Source of the DNA: DATEPR01 sp036491115
GTDB taxonomy: Bacteria > Actinomycetota > Actinomycetes > Mycobacteriales > Pseudonocardiaceae
Length of the DNA: 64,000 bases
Direction of reading: 5' to 3'
NCBI GenBank assembly: GCA_036491115.1
Contig: DASXCQ010000059.1
Location: 1 to 64,000, forward strand
Under the pieces are notes generated by a model. The model did not search any database and had not been told where the DNA came from. It saw only the letters and a list, made by a program, of their open reading frames with translations. This document shows, in pieces, positions 36,159 through 45,372 of this stretch (positions are counted from its first letter, which is position 1; every line of letters starts with the position of its first letter). Both the position numbers and the translations under genes were made by a program.

Positions 36159-37610
36159 ATGCTGTTTCCTCGGCTGGCGGCCGATTCGGACTCCCGTGTC
36201 GCACTGGACTTCGGGACGGAACGGCTCACGTATGCCGAACTCGCCGATGTCCTCGCCGGGTTGGTGCCGGCACTGACCAGTGCGAAGCGTGTCGCGGTGT
36301 GGGCGACGCCGACGATGGAGACGGTGGCCGGAGTGGTGGCGGCGCTGTATGCCGGCGCTGCCGTGGTGCCGCTGAACCCGAAGACCGGTGAGCGTGAATT
36401 GGCTCACATCCTCCAGGACAGTCAGCCGGACGTGGTGCTCGCTCGTGCTGATGACCGGCTGCCGGCCGGCCTCCAACTGGCTCGACTTGACGTGTCATTG
36501 GATTCGGTGGGCGCCCGGTTGACCGCTGAGCGGCCGATCGACGAGAGCCCGGCGTTCATCGTCTACACGTCCGGGACGACGGGTTCCCCCAAAGGTGTGG
36601 TGCACGCGATGCGTGCGGTCGTCAGCAACCTGGACGCGCTGGCGGCGGCGTGGGAGTGGACCGAACACGACACGGTGCTGCACGCGCTGCCGTTGTTCCA
36701 CGTGCACGGCTTGATCGTGGCGACGCTGGGACCGTTGCGGCGGGGTGGGACGGTGCGGCACCTCGGGCGGTTCGACGAGGCCGCGGTGGCGGCGGAGTTG
36801 GCCGACGGCGTGATGTTGTTCGGGGTGCCGACGATGTACCACCGGCTGGCGTCGGCGGTCGTCGGCTCGCGGGAGTTGGCCGAGGCGGTGGGCAAGGCGC
36901 GGTTGTTGGTGTCCGGTTCGGCGGCGCTGCCGATGGGGGTGCACCAACGGATCGAGGAGGCGACCGGTCAGCGGGTGGTCGAGCGGTACGGGCTGACCGA
37001 GACGCTGATGAACACGGCGGTGCGCGCGGACGGGACCCGGGAGGCGGGCACGGTGGGACCCGCGGTGGCCGGGGTGGACGTGCGGTTGGTGGACGAGGCC
37101 GGGGTGGTGCTGGACGGGTGGGGTCCGGCCGTGGTGGGCGAGATCGAGGTGCGGGGGCCGAACCTGTTCCTGGGGTACCTGAATCGGCCGGACGCGACGG
37201 CGGCGGCGTTTCGGGACGGATGGTTCCGCACGGGTGACCTCGGTACGTGGACGGCGGACGGCCAGTTGCGGATCGTGGGGCGGCGGGCGACCGACCTGAT
37301 CAAGAGTGGTGGCTACAAGATCGGCGCCGGGGAGATCGAGAACGTGCTGGCGGAACATCCCGGCGTGGTCGAGGTGGCCGTCACCGGAGAGCCGGACGAG
37401 GACCTGGGTGAGCGGATCGTGGCCTGGGTGGTGGCCGGTGATCCGACTCCGGAGCCCGGGGCGCTGATGGACCTGGTGGCCCGTCAGTTGGCTCCGCACA
37501 AGCGCCCCAGGGTGGTCCGGTTCGTGGAAGCGCTGCCCCGCAACGAAATGGGCAAGGTCCTGAAACGAGAACTGACAGCGTCGGCCGACCGCCGGCCCCT
37601 CGGTCAGTGA
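36159..37610 (+). CDS. matB: Malonyl-CoA synthetase
   Basis: The 483-residue AMP-forming ligase should make malonyl-CoA from malonate, ATP and CoA. Motifs include the P-loop YTSGTTGSPKG (136-146), the MatB-specific LPLFHVHGL, FGVPTMYHRLA, SGSAALPMGVHQRI and ERYGLTETLMNT, and the catalytic Lys466 in NEMGKVLKREL. The pattern matches Streptomyces MatB throughout. ATG 36159 has a -10-like TAATGT at leaderless spacing. It may supply malonyl-CoA extender units for fatty acids or polyketides. The 3' end overlaps the convergent hexapeptide-repeat gene by seven bases. Confidence 0.88.
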   Translation: MLFPRLAADSDSRVALDFGTERLTYAELADVLAGLVPALTSAKRVAVWATPTMETVAGVVAALYAGAAVVPLNPKTGERELAHILQDSQPDVVLARADDRLPAGLQLARLDVSLDSVGARLTAERPIDESPAFIVYTSGTTGSPKGVVHAMRAVVSNLDALAAAWEWTEHDTVLHALPLFHVHGLIVATLGPLRRGGTVRHLGRFDEAAVAAELADGVMLFGVPTMYHRLASAVVGSRELAEAVGKARLLVSGSAALPMGVHQRIEEATGQRVVERYGLTETLMNTAVRADGTREAGTVGPAVAGVDVRLVDEAGVVLDGWGPAVVGEIEVRGPNLFLGYLNRPDATAAAFRDGWFRTGDLGTWTADGQLRIVGRRATDLIKSGGYKIGAGEIENVLAEHPGVVEVAVTGEPDEDLGERIVAWVVAGDPTPEPGALMDLVARQLAPHKRPRVVRFVEALPRNEMGKVLKRELTASADRRPLGQ

Positions 37611-38221
37611 TAGTGGGACTGTCGTTCGATCATGTCCGCCGAGAAGGCACCCGCACCATTGACGACCTCGCCGACACCGACGTGGAGCCCACGTGCGAGG
37701 CCACTGCCTTTCAGCACGGCACCCCGGTCATCGGGGTCCGCCGTCCGGTAGGCACCGCCGGCCGCCAAGGTGCAGTCCTGCACGGTGATCGGACCGATGA
37801 TCTGACTGCCGCTGCCCAGCGTCGAGCGTCCCATCACCTGCGCGCCGGAGAGATACCTACCACCTGACCCCACTCGAACAAGACTGGCCGACCGGTTCGC
37901 CTTGACGGCGCACCCACCGTCACCGAACTCGTTGCCGTCACCGATCTCGATCTGTCCACCGGCAACGACCACGAAGAAGGTCCCCGGGAAGAACTTGTTG
38001 GCGGAGCCGACCACGCAACGGCCCTCGGGGGCGCAGTCGACCGTGACGTTCGGATGGAAGATGTTGTCCCGACCGATCGCCGCGTACCGAGAGATCAGCA
38101 CCGACCACGGGTCGAGGACGACGTTGCCGGACGACGCCAGATCGCACGTCTCGGCGAGGCCGAGATAGCCGCGTCGGGCGCGCGCCTTGTCCGTCATGGT
38201 CACGACATCGCCGTCGGTCAT
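37604..38221 (-). CDS. Left-handed beta-helix (hexapeptide-repeat) protein
   Basis: A 205-residue protein built of hexapeptide-type turns, such as IGRDNIFHPNVTVD, VVGSANKFFPGTFFV, IEIGDGNEFGDGG and MGRSTLGSGSQIIGPITVQDCT. This is the LbetaH fold of acyltransferases and carbonic anhydrase-like proteins. No catalytic His of the acyltransferases is obvious. Its ATG overlaps the tsaE stop by four bases, making it the last gene of the nnr-alr-hydrolase-tsaE operon. Its role is unknown; the conserved coupling suggests a link to wall or tRNA metabolism. Confidence 0.8.
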   Translation of the reverse strand: MTDGDVVTMTDKARARRGYLGLAETCDLASSGNVVLDPWSVLISRYAAIGRDNIFHPNVTVDCAPEGRCVVGSANKFFPGTFFVVVAGGQIEIGDGNEFGDGGCAVKANRSASLVRVGSGGRYLSGAQVMGRSTLGSGSQIIGPITVQDCTLAAGGAYRTADPDDRGAVLKGSGLARGLHVGVGEVVNGAGAFSADMIERQSHYH

Positions 38222-38715
38222 GGCCAGGTGCCCCATTTCGCCAGGAGATCGGGAATTTCCCGCTCCGTCCACGTTCCGTGCGGCTCCACGACGGCCGAGC
38301 GGACGTCGTCGTCGCGCCGGTCCAGGCGTACCAGCAGGAAGTCCCTCGACAACGCCTCCGCCACACCCTCGCCCCACTCGACCACGACGGCCGCGTCCAC
38401 GAGATCCGTGTCCAGGTCCAGGCCGTCCAACTGGTCGAGGTCGTCGCCGAGCCGGTAGGCGTCCACGTGCACCAACGGGACACCGCCCGGCGTCGCCGGC
38501 CGATGGACCCTCGCGATCACGAACGTGGGTGAGCTGACCTGGCCGACCACGCCCATGCCGGCCGCGATTCCCTTGACCAGCACCGTCTTCCCCGCACCCA
38601 GCGGTCCGGACAACAGCACCAGGTCGCCCGCCAGCAACACGCGGCCCAACCGCTCGCCGAACGCCAGCGTGTCATCGACCGCCGGGAGCACGATCGCGGT
38701 CACGAGTTCCTCCAT
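38218..38715 (-). CDS. tsaE: tRNA threonylcarbamoyladenosine biosynthesis ATPase TsaE
   Basis: A 165-residue ATPase that powers turnover of the TsaBD complex. It has the P-loop GPLGAGKT (37-44), SSPTFVIARVH and HVDAYRLGD. It overlaps the upstream hydrolase gene by 16 bases and the downstream beta-helix gene by four. Other t6A genes (tsaB, tsaD) lie beyond the MerR-trxA-matB block. Confidence 0.96.
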   Translation of the reverse strand: MEELVTAIVLPAVDDTLAFGERLGRVLLAGDLVLLSGPLGAGKTVLVKGIAAGMGVVGQVSSPTFVIARVHRPATPGGVPLVHVDAYRLGDDLDQLDGLDLDTDLVDAAVVVEWGEGVAEALSRDFLLVRLDRRDDDVRSAVVEPHGTWTEREIPDLLAKWGTWP

Positions 38716-39830
38716 CGCCTGCGCAGCGCCCGCACCGGCCGCACGCCACCCGTGCAGTCGCCCAGCAGCGTCACCAGTTCCCCGGTGACCAGTTCGGGCT
38801 GTTCCAACATCACCATGTGACCCGCTCCGGCCGCGCGGACCAGTGTCGCGGTGGGCAGTTCCGCCGCGATCCGTTCCGCGTGCGAGAACGGCGTCAGCCG
38901 GTCCTCGTCACCGGACAGCACCAGCACCTCGCAGTGCCGCAACCCGGCCAGCGCCGCGTACCGGTCGTGCGTGCCCAGCGACGGCAGGAAGTTCGTCAAC
39001 ACCGGCACGGACGTCACGTCCAGCATCCGCACCATGTAGTCGACCAGTTCGCGCGACACCGACCGGTCGCCGAACGCCAGCCGCCGCACACCCTGCCTGG
39101 TCAGGCCACCACCGGCGGATCGGATCCACTCCACCAGTTCCGGCTGCCACCCGGCGAAGACGCCGACGGTCCTGGTCAGCGGGTTGTACCGGGACAGCAC
39201 CGGCAGCGGCAGCCCGTGGCGGCCCACCTCGCCGGCCGACGTGCCGATCAGCGCGACCCCGCGCACCCGGTCGGCGAACAACTCCGGCCGCTGCTCGGCC
39301 AGCGCCATGATCGTCATGCCACCCATCGAGTGGCCGACCAGCAGCAGCGGCCCGTCCGGTGCGACCGACCGGATGACGACGTCCAGGTCCCTGCCCAGTT
39401 GTTCGATCGTGCAGGACTTCGCGCTCGGGATGCCGGACCGGCCGTGGCCGCGCTGGTCGTACAGCACGAGCCGCACCCGAGGGTCCCTGCCGCCCGCCAG
39501 GTCCCGGCGCTGGTAGTACCAGGACCGCCGGTCCAGGGCGAAGCCGTGCACCAGCACGACGGTCAGCTCGGCCTTCCCGGCGGCCGGGTCGACCTCCTCC
39601 ACCGCGAGCGGCACACCGTCGTCGGCGGCGACCGTGCTCAGCCGCGACGGCCCGAGTTCGCTCAGCGACACGCCGTCCGGGCCCGGCTCGTCGCGCATCG
39701 GCGGCGCGGCAGGCTGACCCTCCCGCGCCCTGACCCGCCGCGACTGCACGACACCGGCGACGGTGAGGCCCGCCGCGACCGTCCCGGCGATGCCGCCGGC
39801 GACCGCGATCGCGCCCATCGGCAGCTTCAT
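38700..39830 (-). CDS. Alpha/beta hydrolase with N-terminal membrane helix
   Basis: A 376-residue hydrolase. An N-terminal hydrophobic helix (about 5-27) suggests membrane attachment or export. The fold has an oxyanion HG motif (VVLVHGFALDRRSW), the nucleophile elbow GHSMGG, an acid in LVLSGDEDRLTP, and the catalytic His in AGAGHMVMLEQP. It lies between alr and tsaE with short overlaps on both sides, an arrangement common in actinobacteria. The substrate is unknown; a lipid or wall ester is possible. Confidence 0.9.
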   Translation of the reverse strand: MKLPMGAIAVAGGIAGTVAAGLTVAGVVQSRRVRAREGQPAAPPMRDEPGPDGVSLSELGPSRLSTVAADDGVPLAVEEVDPAAGKAELTVVLVHGFALDRRSWYYQRRDLAGGRDPRVRLVLYDQRGHGRSGIPSAKSCTIEQLGRDLDVVIRSVAPDGPLLLVGHSMGGMTIMALAEQRPELFADRVRGVALIGTSAGEVGRHGLPLPVLSRYNPLTRTVGVFAGWQPELVEWIRSAGGGLTRQGVRRLAFGDRSVSRELVDYMVRMLDVTSVPVLTNFLPSLGTHDRYAALAGLRHCEVLVLSGDEDRLTPFSHAERIAAELPTATLVRAAGAGHMVMLEQPELVTGELVTLLGDCTGGVRPVRALRRRWRNS

Positions 39831-40984
39831 CGGTCACCTCCGACGTAGCGGCGGACCACCCGGTGCCGGTACATGCTGGTGACGATCTCGTAGTCGATGG
39901 TGCCCAGCTTGTCCGCCCACTCCCGCGCGGTCGGCTCACCGCACCCGCCGGCACCGAACAGCACCACGGAGGCGCCCACCGGCACGTCGTCGGCACCGCA
40001 GTCGACGACCACCTGGTCCATGCTGACCCGCCCGACCACCGGCCTGCGGGCGCCGGCCAACCACACGTCCAGCCGGCCGGACAGCGACCGTGGCACCCCG
40101 TCGGCGTACCCGACCGGCACCAGCGCCACCGTGGTCGGCCGCTGCGCCGTCCACGTCCAGCCGTAGCCGACGGACTCGCCGGCGTCGATCCGCTTGGTGG
40201 CCACGACGGACGAGCGGAACGTCATCGCGGGGCGCAGGTCGACCGGGACGGCCACCGGATTCAGGCCGTAGCAGGCGATGCCCGGCCGGACCAGGTCGAA
40301 CCGCAGGTCGGGTCGGGTGAGTGTGGCGGCGGAGTTCGCGAGGTGCCGCAGCGGTGTCAGTCCGGCGTCGACGGCCTGGCCGTACGCCTCCTGGAACCGG
40401 CCGGCCTGCGTGTCCACCGACGGGTGGTCCGGCTCGTCGGCGCAGGCCAGATGGGACCAGACGGCCACCGCCCGCACCGATCCGGCTCGCCGCGCGGCAG
40501 CCGCCGCGGCCAGCAGTCCCGGCCAGTCCTCGATGGTGCAGCCGTTGCGGGACATGCCCGTGTCGATCTTCAGGTGCGCCATGGCCGGTTTGCCCGCCCG
40601 GCCGGCGGCGGCCACCAACGCGTCCAGTTCCTCTACCGAGGACACTCCGAAGTGGACGCCAGCGGCGACACCTGGTGTTCGGTCGACCGTCGGCAGGTCC
40701 AGCCACGCCAGCATCGGCACGGTGATCCCGGCCGCGCGCAGGGCGAGCGCCTCGGCCTGGGAGCAGGCGCCCAGCCACGTCGCACCTGCCTCGACGGCCG
40801 CTCTGGCCACCGGCACGGCGCCGTGCCCGTAGCCGTCCGCCTTGACCGTGGCCATCGTCGCCGCACCGGACCCGGCGGCCATCCCGGCCAGCAGCGACAC
40901 GTTGTGCCGGATCGCGTCCAGGTCGACGACCACCTCGGCGCGCACTGGTGTGTCCACCAGCCGATGCTGACACACCACGGTCAT
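39827..40984 (-). CDS. alr: Alanine racemase
   Basis: The 385-residue PLP enzyme makes D-alanine for peptidoglycan. The cofactor Lys48 is in ATVKADGYGHGA, and the catalytic Tyr is in ESVGYGWTW. The GRVSMDQVVVDCG and LGTIDYEIVT segments are conserved. ATG 40984 overlaps the nnr stop by four bases, which decides among several possible starts. It is coupled to the hydrolase gene downstream by another four-base overlap. Confidence 0.96.
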   Translation of the reverse strand: MTVVCQHRLVDTPVRAEVVVDLDAIRHNVSLLAGMAAGSGAATMATVKADGYGHGAVPVARAAVEAGATWLGACSQAEALALRAAGITVPMLAWLDLPTVDRTPGVAAGVHFGVSSVEELDALVAAAGRAGKPAMAHLKIDTGMSRNGCTIEDWPGLLAAAAAARRAGSVRAVAVWSHLACADEPDHPSVDTQAGRFQEAYGQAVDAGLTPLRHLANSAATLTRPDLRFDLVRPGIACYGLNPVAVPVDLRPAMTFRSSVVATKRIDAGESVGYGWTWTAQRPTTVALVPVGYADGVPRSLSGRLDVWLAGARRPVVGRVSMDQVVVDCGADDVPVGASVVLFGAGGCGEPTAREWADKLGTIDYEIVTSMYRHRVVRRYVGGDR

Positions 40985-42420
40985 CGGGCCGACCGGACCA
41001 CCCGTATCGCGTCCGGGACCGCCGCCAGTAGCCGCGATGCCGGGGCGGGTGCGCCCGATGCCGCGATGTCGGCGGCCAGCACGTGCAGGAAGGCGGCACA
41101 CCCGGCGGCGAACCACGGATCGAGGCCGGCCGCCAGCAGCGCGCCGACCAGGCCGGACAGCACGTCGCCCGACCCTGCCGTCGCCGGCCACGAGGACAGC
41201 GCCGAGTTGACCATGGTGCGGCCGTCCGGTGCCGCGATCACCGTGGTGTGGCCCTTGAGCAGGACCACGGCGTTGGCCTGCTTGGCCGCCCGCCGGGTCG
41301 CGGCCGCCAGGTCGTCGCCGACCTCACCGAACAGCCGGGCGTACTCCCCGGCGTGCGGGGTGAGGACCAGCGGCGTGCCCGGTTCGCGCGCGTCCCACAG
41401 TTCGGGGTACGTGGCCAGCAGGGTGATCGCGTCGGCGTCCGCGCACACCGGCACGTCGGCGGCCAGCACGGTACGCAGCACGTCCCTGGCCGCGCCGCCG
41501 GTGCCCATGCCGGGCCCGACCGCCCACGCCTGCACGCGCCCGGCGTCGGCGACCGATCCGGTGGTGACCACCTCAGGCCAGTGCGCCCGCACCGCGTCGG
41601 CGGCCGTGCCGGCGAACCGGACCATGCCGGACGTGGCGAGGGTCGCGGCGCCGGTGGACAGCACGGCGGCACCCGGATAGGTGGCCGAACCGGCGGCGAC
41701 GCCGGTGACACCCTGGCTGTACTTGTCGTCGGTCGGACCGGGCACCGGCCAGGCCGCACCCACGTCGACGGCGGTCAGCGCCACCAGGTCGGGCTCACCC
41801 AGCTCGGGCAGCAGTCCGATGTCGACCAGTTCGACCCGGCCGGCGTGGTTGGCGCCCGAGGACAGCACGTGACACGGCTTGCGGGCGCCGAACGTCACCG
41901 TGACCGTGGCGCCCACGGCCGGACCGGTGACGGCACCGGTGTCCGGCTCGACCCCGCTGGGCAGGTCGACGGACACGATCGGCGCGGTCACCTCGGCCAC
42001 CAGTTCGGCCGTGTCCGGCCGCAGCGGGCCGTGCGCGGACAGGCCCACGATGCCGTCCACCACGACGTCGGCGGCGCGGACGGCGGCCAGGCCGTCGCGT
42101 GTGACGCGACCGCCGGCCCGGCGGAACGCGGCCAGGCCGGCCGGATGGGCCTTGTTCGGCGCGAGCAGCACCGCGGTCACCGCGACGTTCCTGCGGCGCA
42201 GGAACGCACCGGCCCACAGCGCGTCGCCGCCGTTGTTGCCCGCGCCGACCAGTAGCACCACCCTGGCGCCGGAGATCCGGCCGGTGCGCTCACCGAGCAG
42301 CCGCGCCACGTGCACCGCGACGCCGAACGCCGCCTTGCGCATGAGCGCGCCGTCCGGTGTGCGGTCCAGCAGCCGTTGTTCGGCGATCCGGATGTGGTCG
42401 GTCGTCCAGATGCCGTGCAT
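40981..42420 (-). CDS. nnr: Bifunctional NAD(P)HX epimerase/dehydratase
   Basis: The 479-residue enzyme repairs hydrated NADH and NADPH. The N-terminal YjeF epimerase domain (about 1-210) has VVLLVGAGNNGGDALWAG and VDLPSGVEPDTG. The C-terminal ADP/ATP-dependent dehydratase domain (about 215-475) has LTPHAGEYARLFG, VLLKGHTTVI and the GSGDVLSG ATP motif. It follows glmS after 18 bp and is coupled to alr, as in other actinobacteria (Rv3433c region). Confidence 0.95.
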   Translation of the reverse strand: MHGIWTTDHIRIAEQRLLDRTPDGALMRKAAFGVAVHVARLLGERTGRISGARVVLLVGAGNNGGDALWAGAFLRRRNVAVTAVLLAPNKAHPAGLAAFRRAGGRVTRDGLAAVRAADVVVDGIVGLSAHGPLRPDTAELVAEVTAPIVSVDLPSGVEPDTGAVTGPAVGATVTVTFGARKPCHVLSSGANHAGRVELVDIGLLPELGEPDLVALTAVDVGAAWPVPGPTDDKYSQGVTGVAAGSATYPGAAVLSTGAATLATSGMVRFAGTAADAVRAHWPEVVTTGSVADAGRVQAWAVGPGMGTGGAARDVLRTVLAADVPVCADADAITLLATYPELWDAREPGTPLVLTPHAGEYARLFGEVGDDLAAATRRAAKQANAVVLLKGHTTVIAAPDGRTMVNSALSSWPATAGSGDVLSGLVGALLAAGLDPWFAAGCAAFLHVLAADIAASGAPAPASRLLAAVPDAIRVVRSAR

Positions 42421-42438
42421 CCTGTGTCGGTCCCCCCG

Positions 42439-44298
42439 CTACTCGACCGTGACGGACTTCGCCAGGTTGCGGGGCTTGTCCACGTCGTAGCCCCTGGACC
42501 TGGCGATCTCGGCGGCGATCACCTGCAGCGGCACCGTGGAGACCAGCGGCTGGAGCAGCGTGGGCACCGCGGGCACCTCGATCAGGTGATCGGCGAACGG
42601 CCGGACCGTCTCATCGCCCTCCTCGGCGATGACGATGGTGCGGGCGCCGCGCGCCTGGACCTCGCTGATGTTGGACAGCAGCTTGGCATGCAGCACGCCC
42701 CGGCCCTTCGGCGACGGCATCACGACGACCACCGGCAGGCCGTCCTCGAGCAGCGCGATCGGGCCGTGCTTGAGCTCGCCCGCGGCGAAGCCCTCGGCAT
42801 GCATGTACGCCAGTTCCTTGAGCTTGAGCGCACCCTCCAGCGCCACCGGGTAGCCGACGTGCCGGCCCAGGAACAGCACGGCCTTCGAGTCGGCGAGCGA
42901 GCGGCCGAGCTGGCGGACCTGCTCGATGGTGCCCAGCACCCTCGCCACGGCGTCCGGTGCGGCCTCCAGCTCGGCGAACTCGCGGGCCACCTCGTCCGGG
43001 TACTTCGTGCCCCTGGCCTGGGCCAGCGCCAGGCCGACCAGGTAGTTGGCGGCGATCTGCGCCAGGAACGCCTTGGTGGACGCGACGCCGATCTCCGGGC
43101 CGGCGTGCGTGTAGAGGACGGCATCGGACTCGCGGGGAATCTGGGCGCCGTTGGTGTTGCAGACGGCCAGCACCCTGGCCTTCTGCTCCCTGGCGTGGCG
43201 GACGGCCTCCAGCGTGTCGGCGGTCTCGCCGGACTGGGACACGGCCACCACGAGCGTGTCCCGGTCCAGCACCGGGTCGCGGTAGCGGAACTCGCTGGCC
43301 AGCTCCACCTCGACGGGCAGCCGCGTCCAGTGCTCGATGGCGTACTTGGCGACCAGCCCCGAGTGGTAGGCCGACCCGCACGCGACGACGAACACCTTGT
43401 CCACGTCCCGCAGGTCCTGATCGGACAGCCGCTGCTCGTCCAGGATGATCCGGCCGCCGGTGAAGTGGCCGCGCAGCGTGTTGGCCAGCGCGGTCGGCTG
43501 CTCCTCGATCTCCTTGAGCATGAAGTAGTCGTGGCCGCCCTTCTCGGCGGCCGACAGGTCCCAGTCCACCTTGAACGGTTCGCCCTCGGCCCGCTCACCG
43601 TCGAAGTCGGTGATGTCGTAGCCGGACCGGGTGATCACCACGACCTGGTCCTGGCCGAGCTCGACGGCGTGCCGGGTGTGCTCGATGAACGCGGCCACGT
43701 CGGACGCGACGAAGTTCTCGCCGTCGCCGACGCCGACCACCAGCGGCGACGACCGGCGGGCCGCCACCACCATGTCGGGTTCATCCGCATGGGTGACGAC
43801 CAGGGTGAACGCGCCCTCCAGCCGCCGGCACACCAGCCGCACGCTGGCCGGCAGGTCGCCCGCCGTGTCGCCGGCCGCATAGGCCAGGGCGATCAGGTGA
43901 GCGGCGGTCTCGGTGTCGGTGTCGCTGGTCAGCTCGACGCCCTGGGCCTCGAGTTCGCGGCGCAGCGCGGCGAAGTTCTCGATGATGCCGTTGTGGACCA
44001 CGGCGAGCCTGCCGGTGGCGTCGCGGTGGGGGTGGGAGTTGCGGTCCACCGGTGCGCCGTGGGTGGCCCACCGGGTGTGGCCCATGCCCGCGGTGCCGGC
44101 GAACCGGTCGCGGCCCACCCGGTCCAGTTCGGCCTCCAGGTTGGCCAGCCGGCCGGCCTTACGCTCGGTAGCCAGGATGTCACCCGTCAGGACGGCGACG
44201 CCGGCCGAGTCATATCCTCGGTACTCGAGCCTGCGCAGGCCGTCCAGGACGACGTCCAGAGCCTGCCGGTGGCCTACGTAGCCAACGATTCCGCACAC
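42439..44298 (-). CDS. glmS: Glutamine-fructose-6-phosphate aminotransferase
   Basis: The 619-residue enzyme makes glucosamine-6-phosphate from fructose-6-phosphate and glutamine, the entry to amino-sugar synthesis. GTG 44298 encodes the initiator Met, so Cys2 becomes the N-terminal nucleophile (CGIVGYVGHRQAL). The glutaminase domain has GHTRWATHG; two SIS domains follow (ACGSAYHSG, VSQSGETADT), and the protein ends DKPRNLAKSVTVE. A -10-like TAGTCT seven bases upstream and absence of a ribosome site suggest a leaderless transcript. It heads the glmS-nnr-alr-hydrolase-tsaE unit. Confidence 0.97.
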   Translation of the reverse strand: MCGIVGYVGHRQALDVVLDGLRRLEYRGYDSAGVAVLTGDILATERKAGRLANLEAELDRVGRDRFAGTAGMGHTRWATHGAPVDRNSHPHRDATGRLAVVHNGIIENFAALRRELEAQGVELTSDTDTETAAHLIALAYAAGDTAGDLPASVRLVCRRLEGAFTLVVTHADEPDMVVAARRSSPLVVGVGDGENFVASDVAAFIEHTRHAVELGQDQVVVITRSGYDITDFDGERAEGEPFKVDWDLSAAEKGGHDYFMLKEIEEQPTALANTLRGHFTGGRIILDEQRLSDQDLRDVDKVFVVACGSAYHSGLVAKYAIEHWTRLPVEVELASEFRYRDPVLDRDTLVVAVSQSGETADTLEAVRHAREQKARVLAVCNTNGAQIPRESDAVLYTHAGPEIGVASTKAFLAQIAANYLVGLALAQARGTKYPDEVAREFAELEAAPDAVARVLGTIEQVRQLGRSLADSKAVLFLGRHVGYPVALEGALKLKELAYMHAEGFAAGELKHGPIALLEDGLPVVVVMPSPKGRGVLHAKLLSNISEVQARGARTIVIAEEGDETVRPFADHLIEVPAVPTLLQPLVSTVPLQVIAAEIARSRGYDVDKPRNLAKSVTVE

Positions 44299-44305
44299 AG
44301 AACAC

Positions 44306-44311
44306 AGACTA
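44306..44311 (-). promoter_or_regulatory. Candidate -10 of leaderless glmS transcript
   Basis: On the minus strand TAGTCT fits TANNNT and lies seven bases before GTG 44298. No ribosome-binding site is present. No glmS ribozyme-like structure is apparent in this short leader. Confidence 0.45.
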
Positions 44312-44460
44312 GCCATACCACCGCCATGATCGGGCGGTACCGCAGGTGGGCGAACGATGCTGGTCAGCGACACCTCGACCGATCGAGAAGGTCCAGACCA
44401 TATTGCGGTTGGCGCGGCTGACCCGGCTGGTGCCGGGCCGATGGACTACCGTCAGTGCTC

Positions 44461-45285
44461 ATGTCGAGCGAGGCGCGGCAGCTGTTCGCGGAGCTGAGCG
44501 GGCCGGGCCCGCACGACGTGTTGCGGGGCGAGCTGGCGCTCGTCGGCCTGCCGGGCGTGATCAGCACGCCGCGGTCGGGCCTTGGCCTGCCGGCGGTCGC
44601 GTTCGGACACGGGTGGTTGCAGTCCAGTGGGCAGTACCGGGGCCTGCTGCGGCACCTCGCGTCCTGGGGCATCGTGGCGGCGGCGCCCGCCACCCAACGT
44701 GGACCACTGCCCTCGCACCGGTTGTACGCGGCCGACCTGCGCACCGCGCTGGACGTGTGTGTCGGGGTGCGGCTCGGCGACGGCGAGATCAGCGTCGACC
44801 CGGCCCGCCTGGGACTGGCCGGCCACTCGACCGGCGGCGGCTCGGCGGTGCTCGCCGCGGCCGATGACGACCGGGTACGCGCGGTGGCGACGATCGCGGC
44901 GGCCGAGGTGCGACCGTCCGCGTTGGACGCGGCGGCCCGGTGCGCGATGCCCGGCCTGCACCTGGTGGGCGGCAAGGACCTGATCGCGCCCGCGGTGGCG
45001 CACGGCGAGGCGATCGCGACGGCATGGCGGGGGCCGGTGACGTTGCGGTCGGTGCCCAAGGCGAGCCATCTCGGGTTCACGGAGGGGCGGCACTGGAGCC
45101 AGTTGTTGCTGGACGGGAAGCCGGAACGGGCGTCGCAGCGGGTGGCCAAGGCGATGTTGACCGCGTTCTTCCTGGTGCAGCTGGCCGGGCAGCGGAAGTA
45201 CGTGCCGCTGCTGGAGAACAGCATCAAACGCTGCCCGATCGACCTGGAGCGGCAGCCCGAGCCGACGCCGGCCAGGAAGCGCTGA
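44461..45285 (+). CDS. Alpha/beta hydrolase, dienelactone-hydrolase-like (Rv3438 type)
   Basis: A 274-residue soluble hydrolase. It has the oxyanion segment VAFGHGWLQSS, a nucleophile elbow GHSTGGGSAV, an acidic residue in LVGGKDLIAP and a late His in KASHLGF. The position divergent from glmS matches M. tuberculosis Rv3438. ATG 44461 lies eight bases after TACCGT (44447-44452), consistent with a leaderless transcript; GTG 44455 is the other start. The substrate is unknown. Confidence 0.85.
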   Translation: MSSEARQLFAELSGPGPHDVLRGELALVGLPGVISTPRSGLGLPAVAFGHGWLQSSGQYRGLLRHLASWGIVAAAPATQRGPLPSHRLYAADLRTALDVCVGVRLGDGEISVDPARLGLAGHSTGGGSAVLAAADDDRVRAVATIAAAEVRPSALDAAARCAMPGLHLVGGKDLIAPAVAHGEAIATAWRGPVTLRSVPKASHLGFTEGRHWSQLLLDGKPERASQRVAKAMLTAFFLVQLAGQRKYVPLLENSIKRCPIDLERQPEPTPARKR

Positions 45286-45372
45286 CCCGGCCGCCGCCGA
45301 GGACGGCAGCACATGGCTTGTCCGGCGGGTGTCCGCGGCGGTGGCCCGCACACCGGTACGCCGTTGGATGGG

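Noticed and set aside
42310..44421. 703-codon frame opposite glmS
   Set aside because: Shadow of GlmS in the opposite strand with no start signal or homology.
44299..44460. glmS leader checked for a ribozyme/riboswitch
   Set aside because: The gene appears leaderless, and no glmS ribozyme-like core was seen; that class is typical of Firmicutes.
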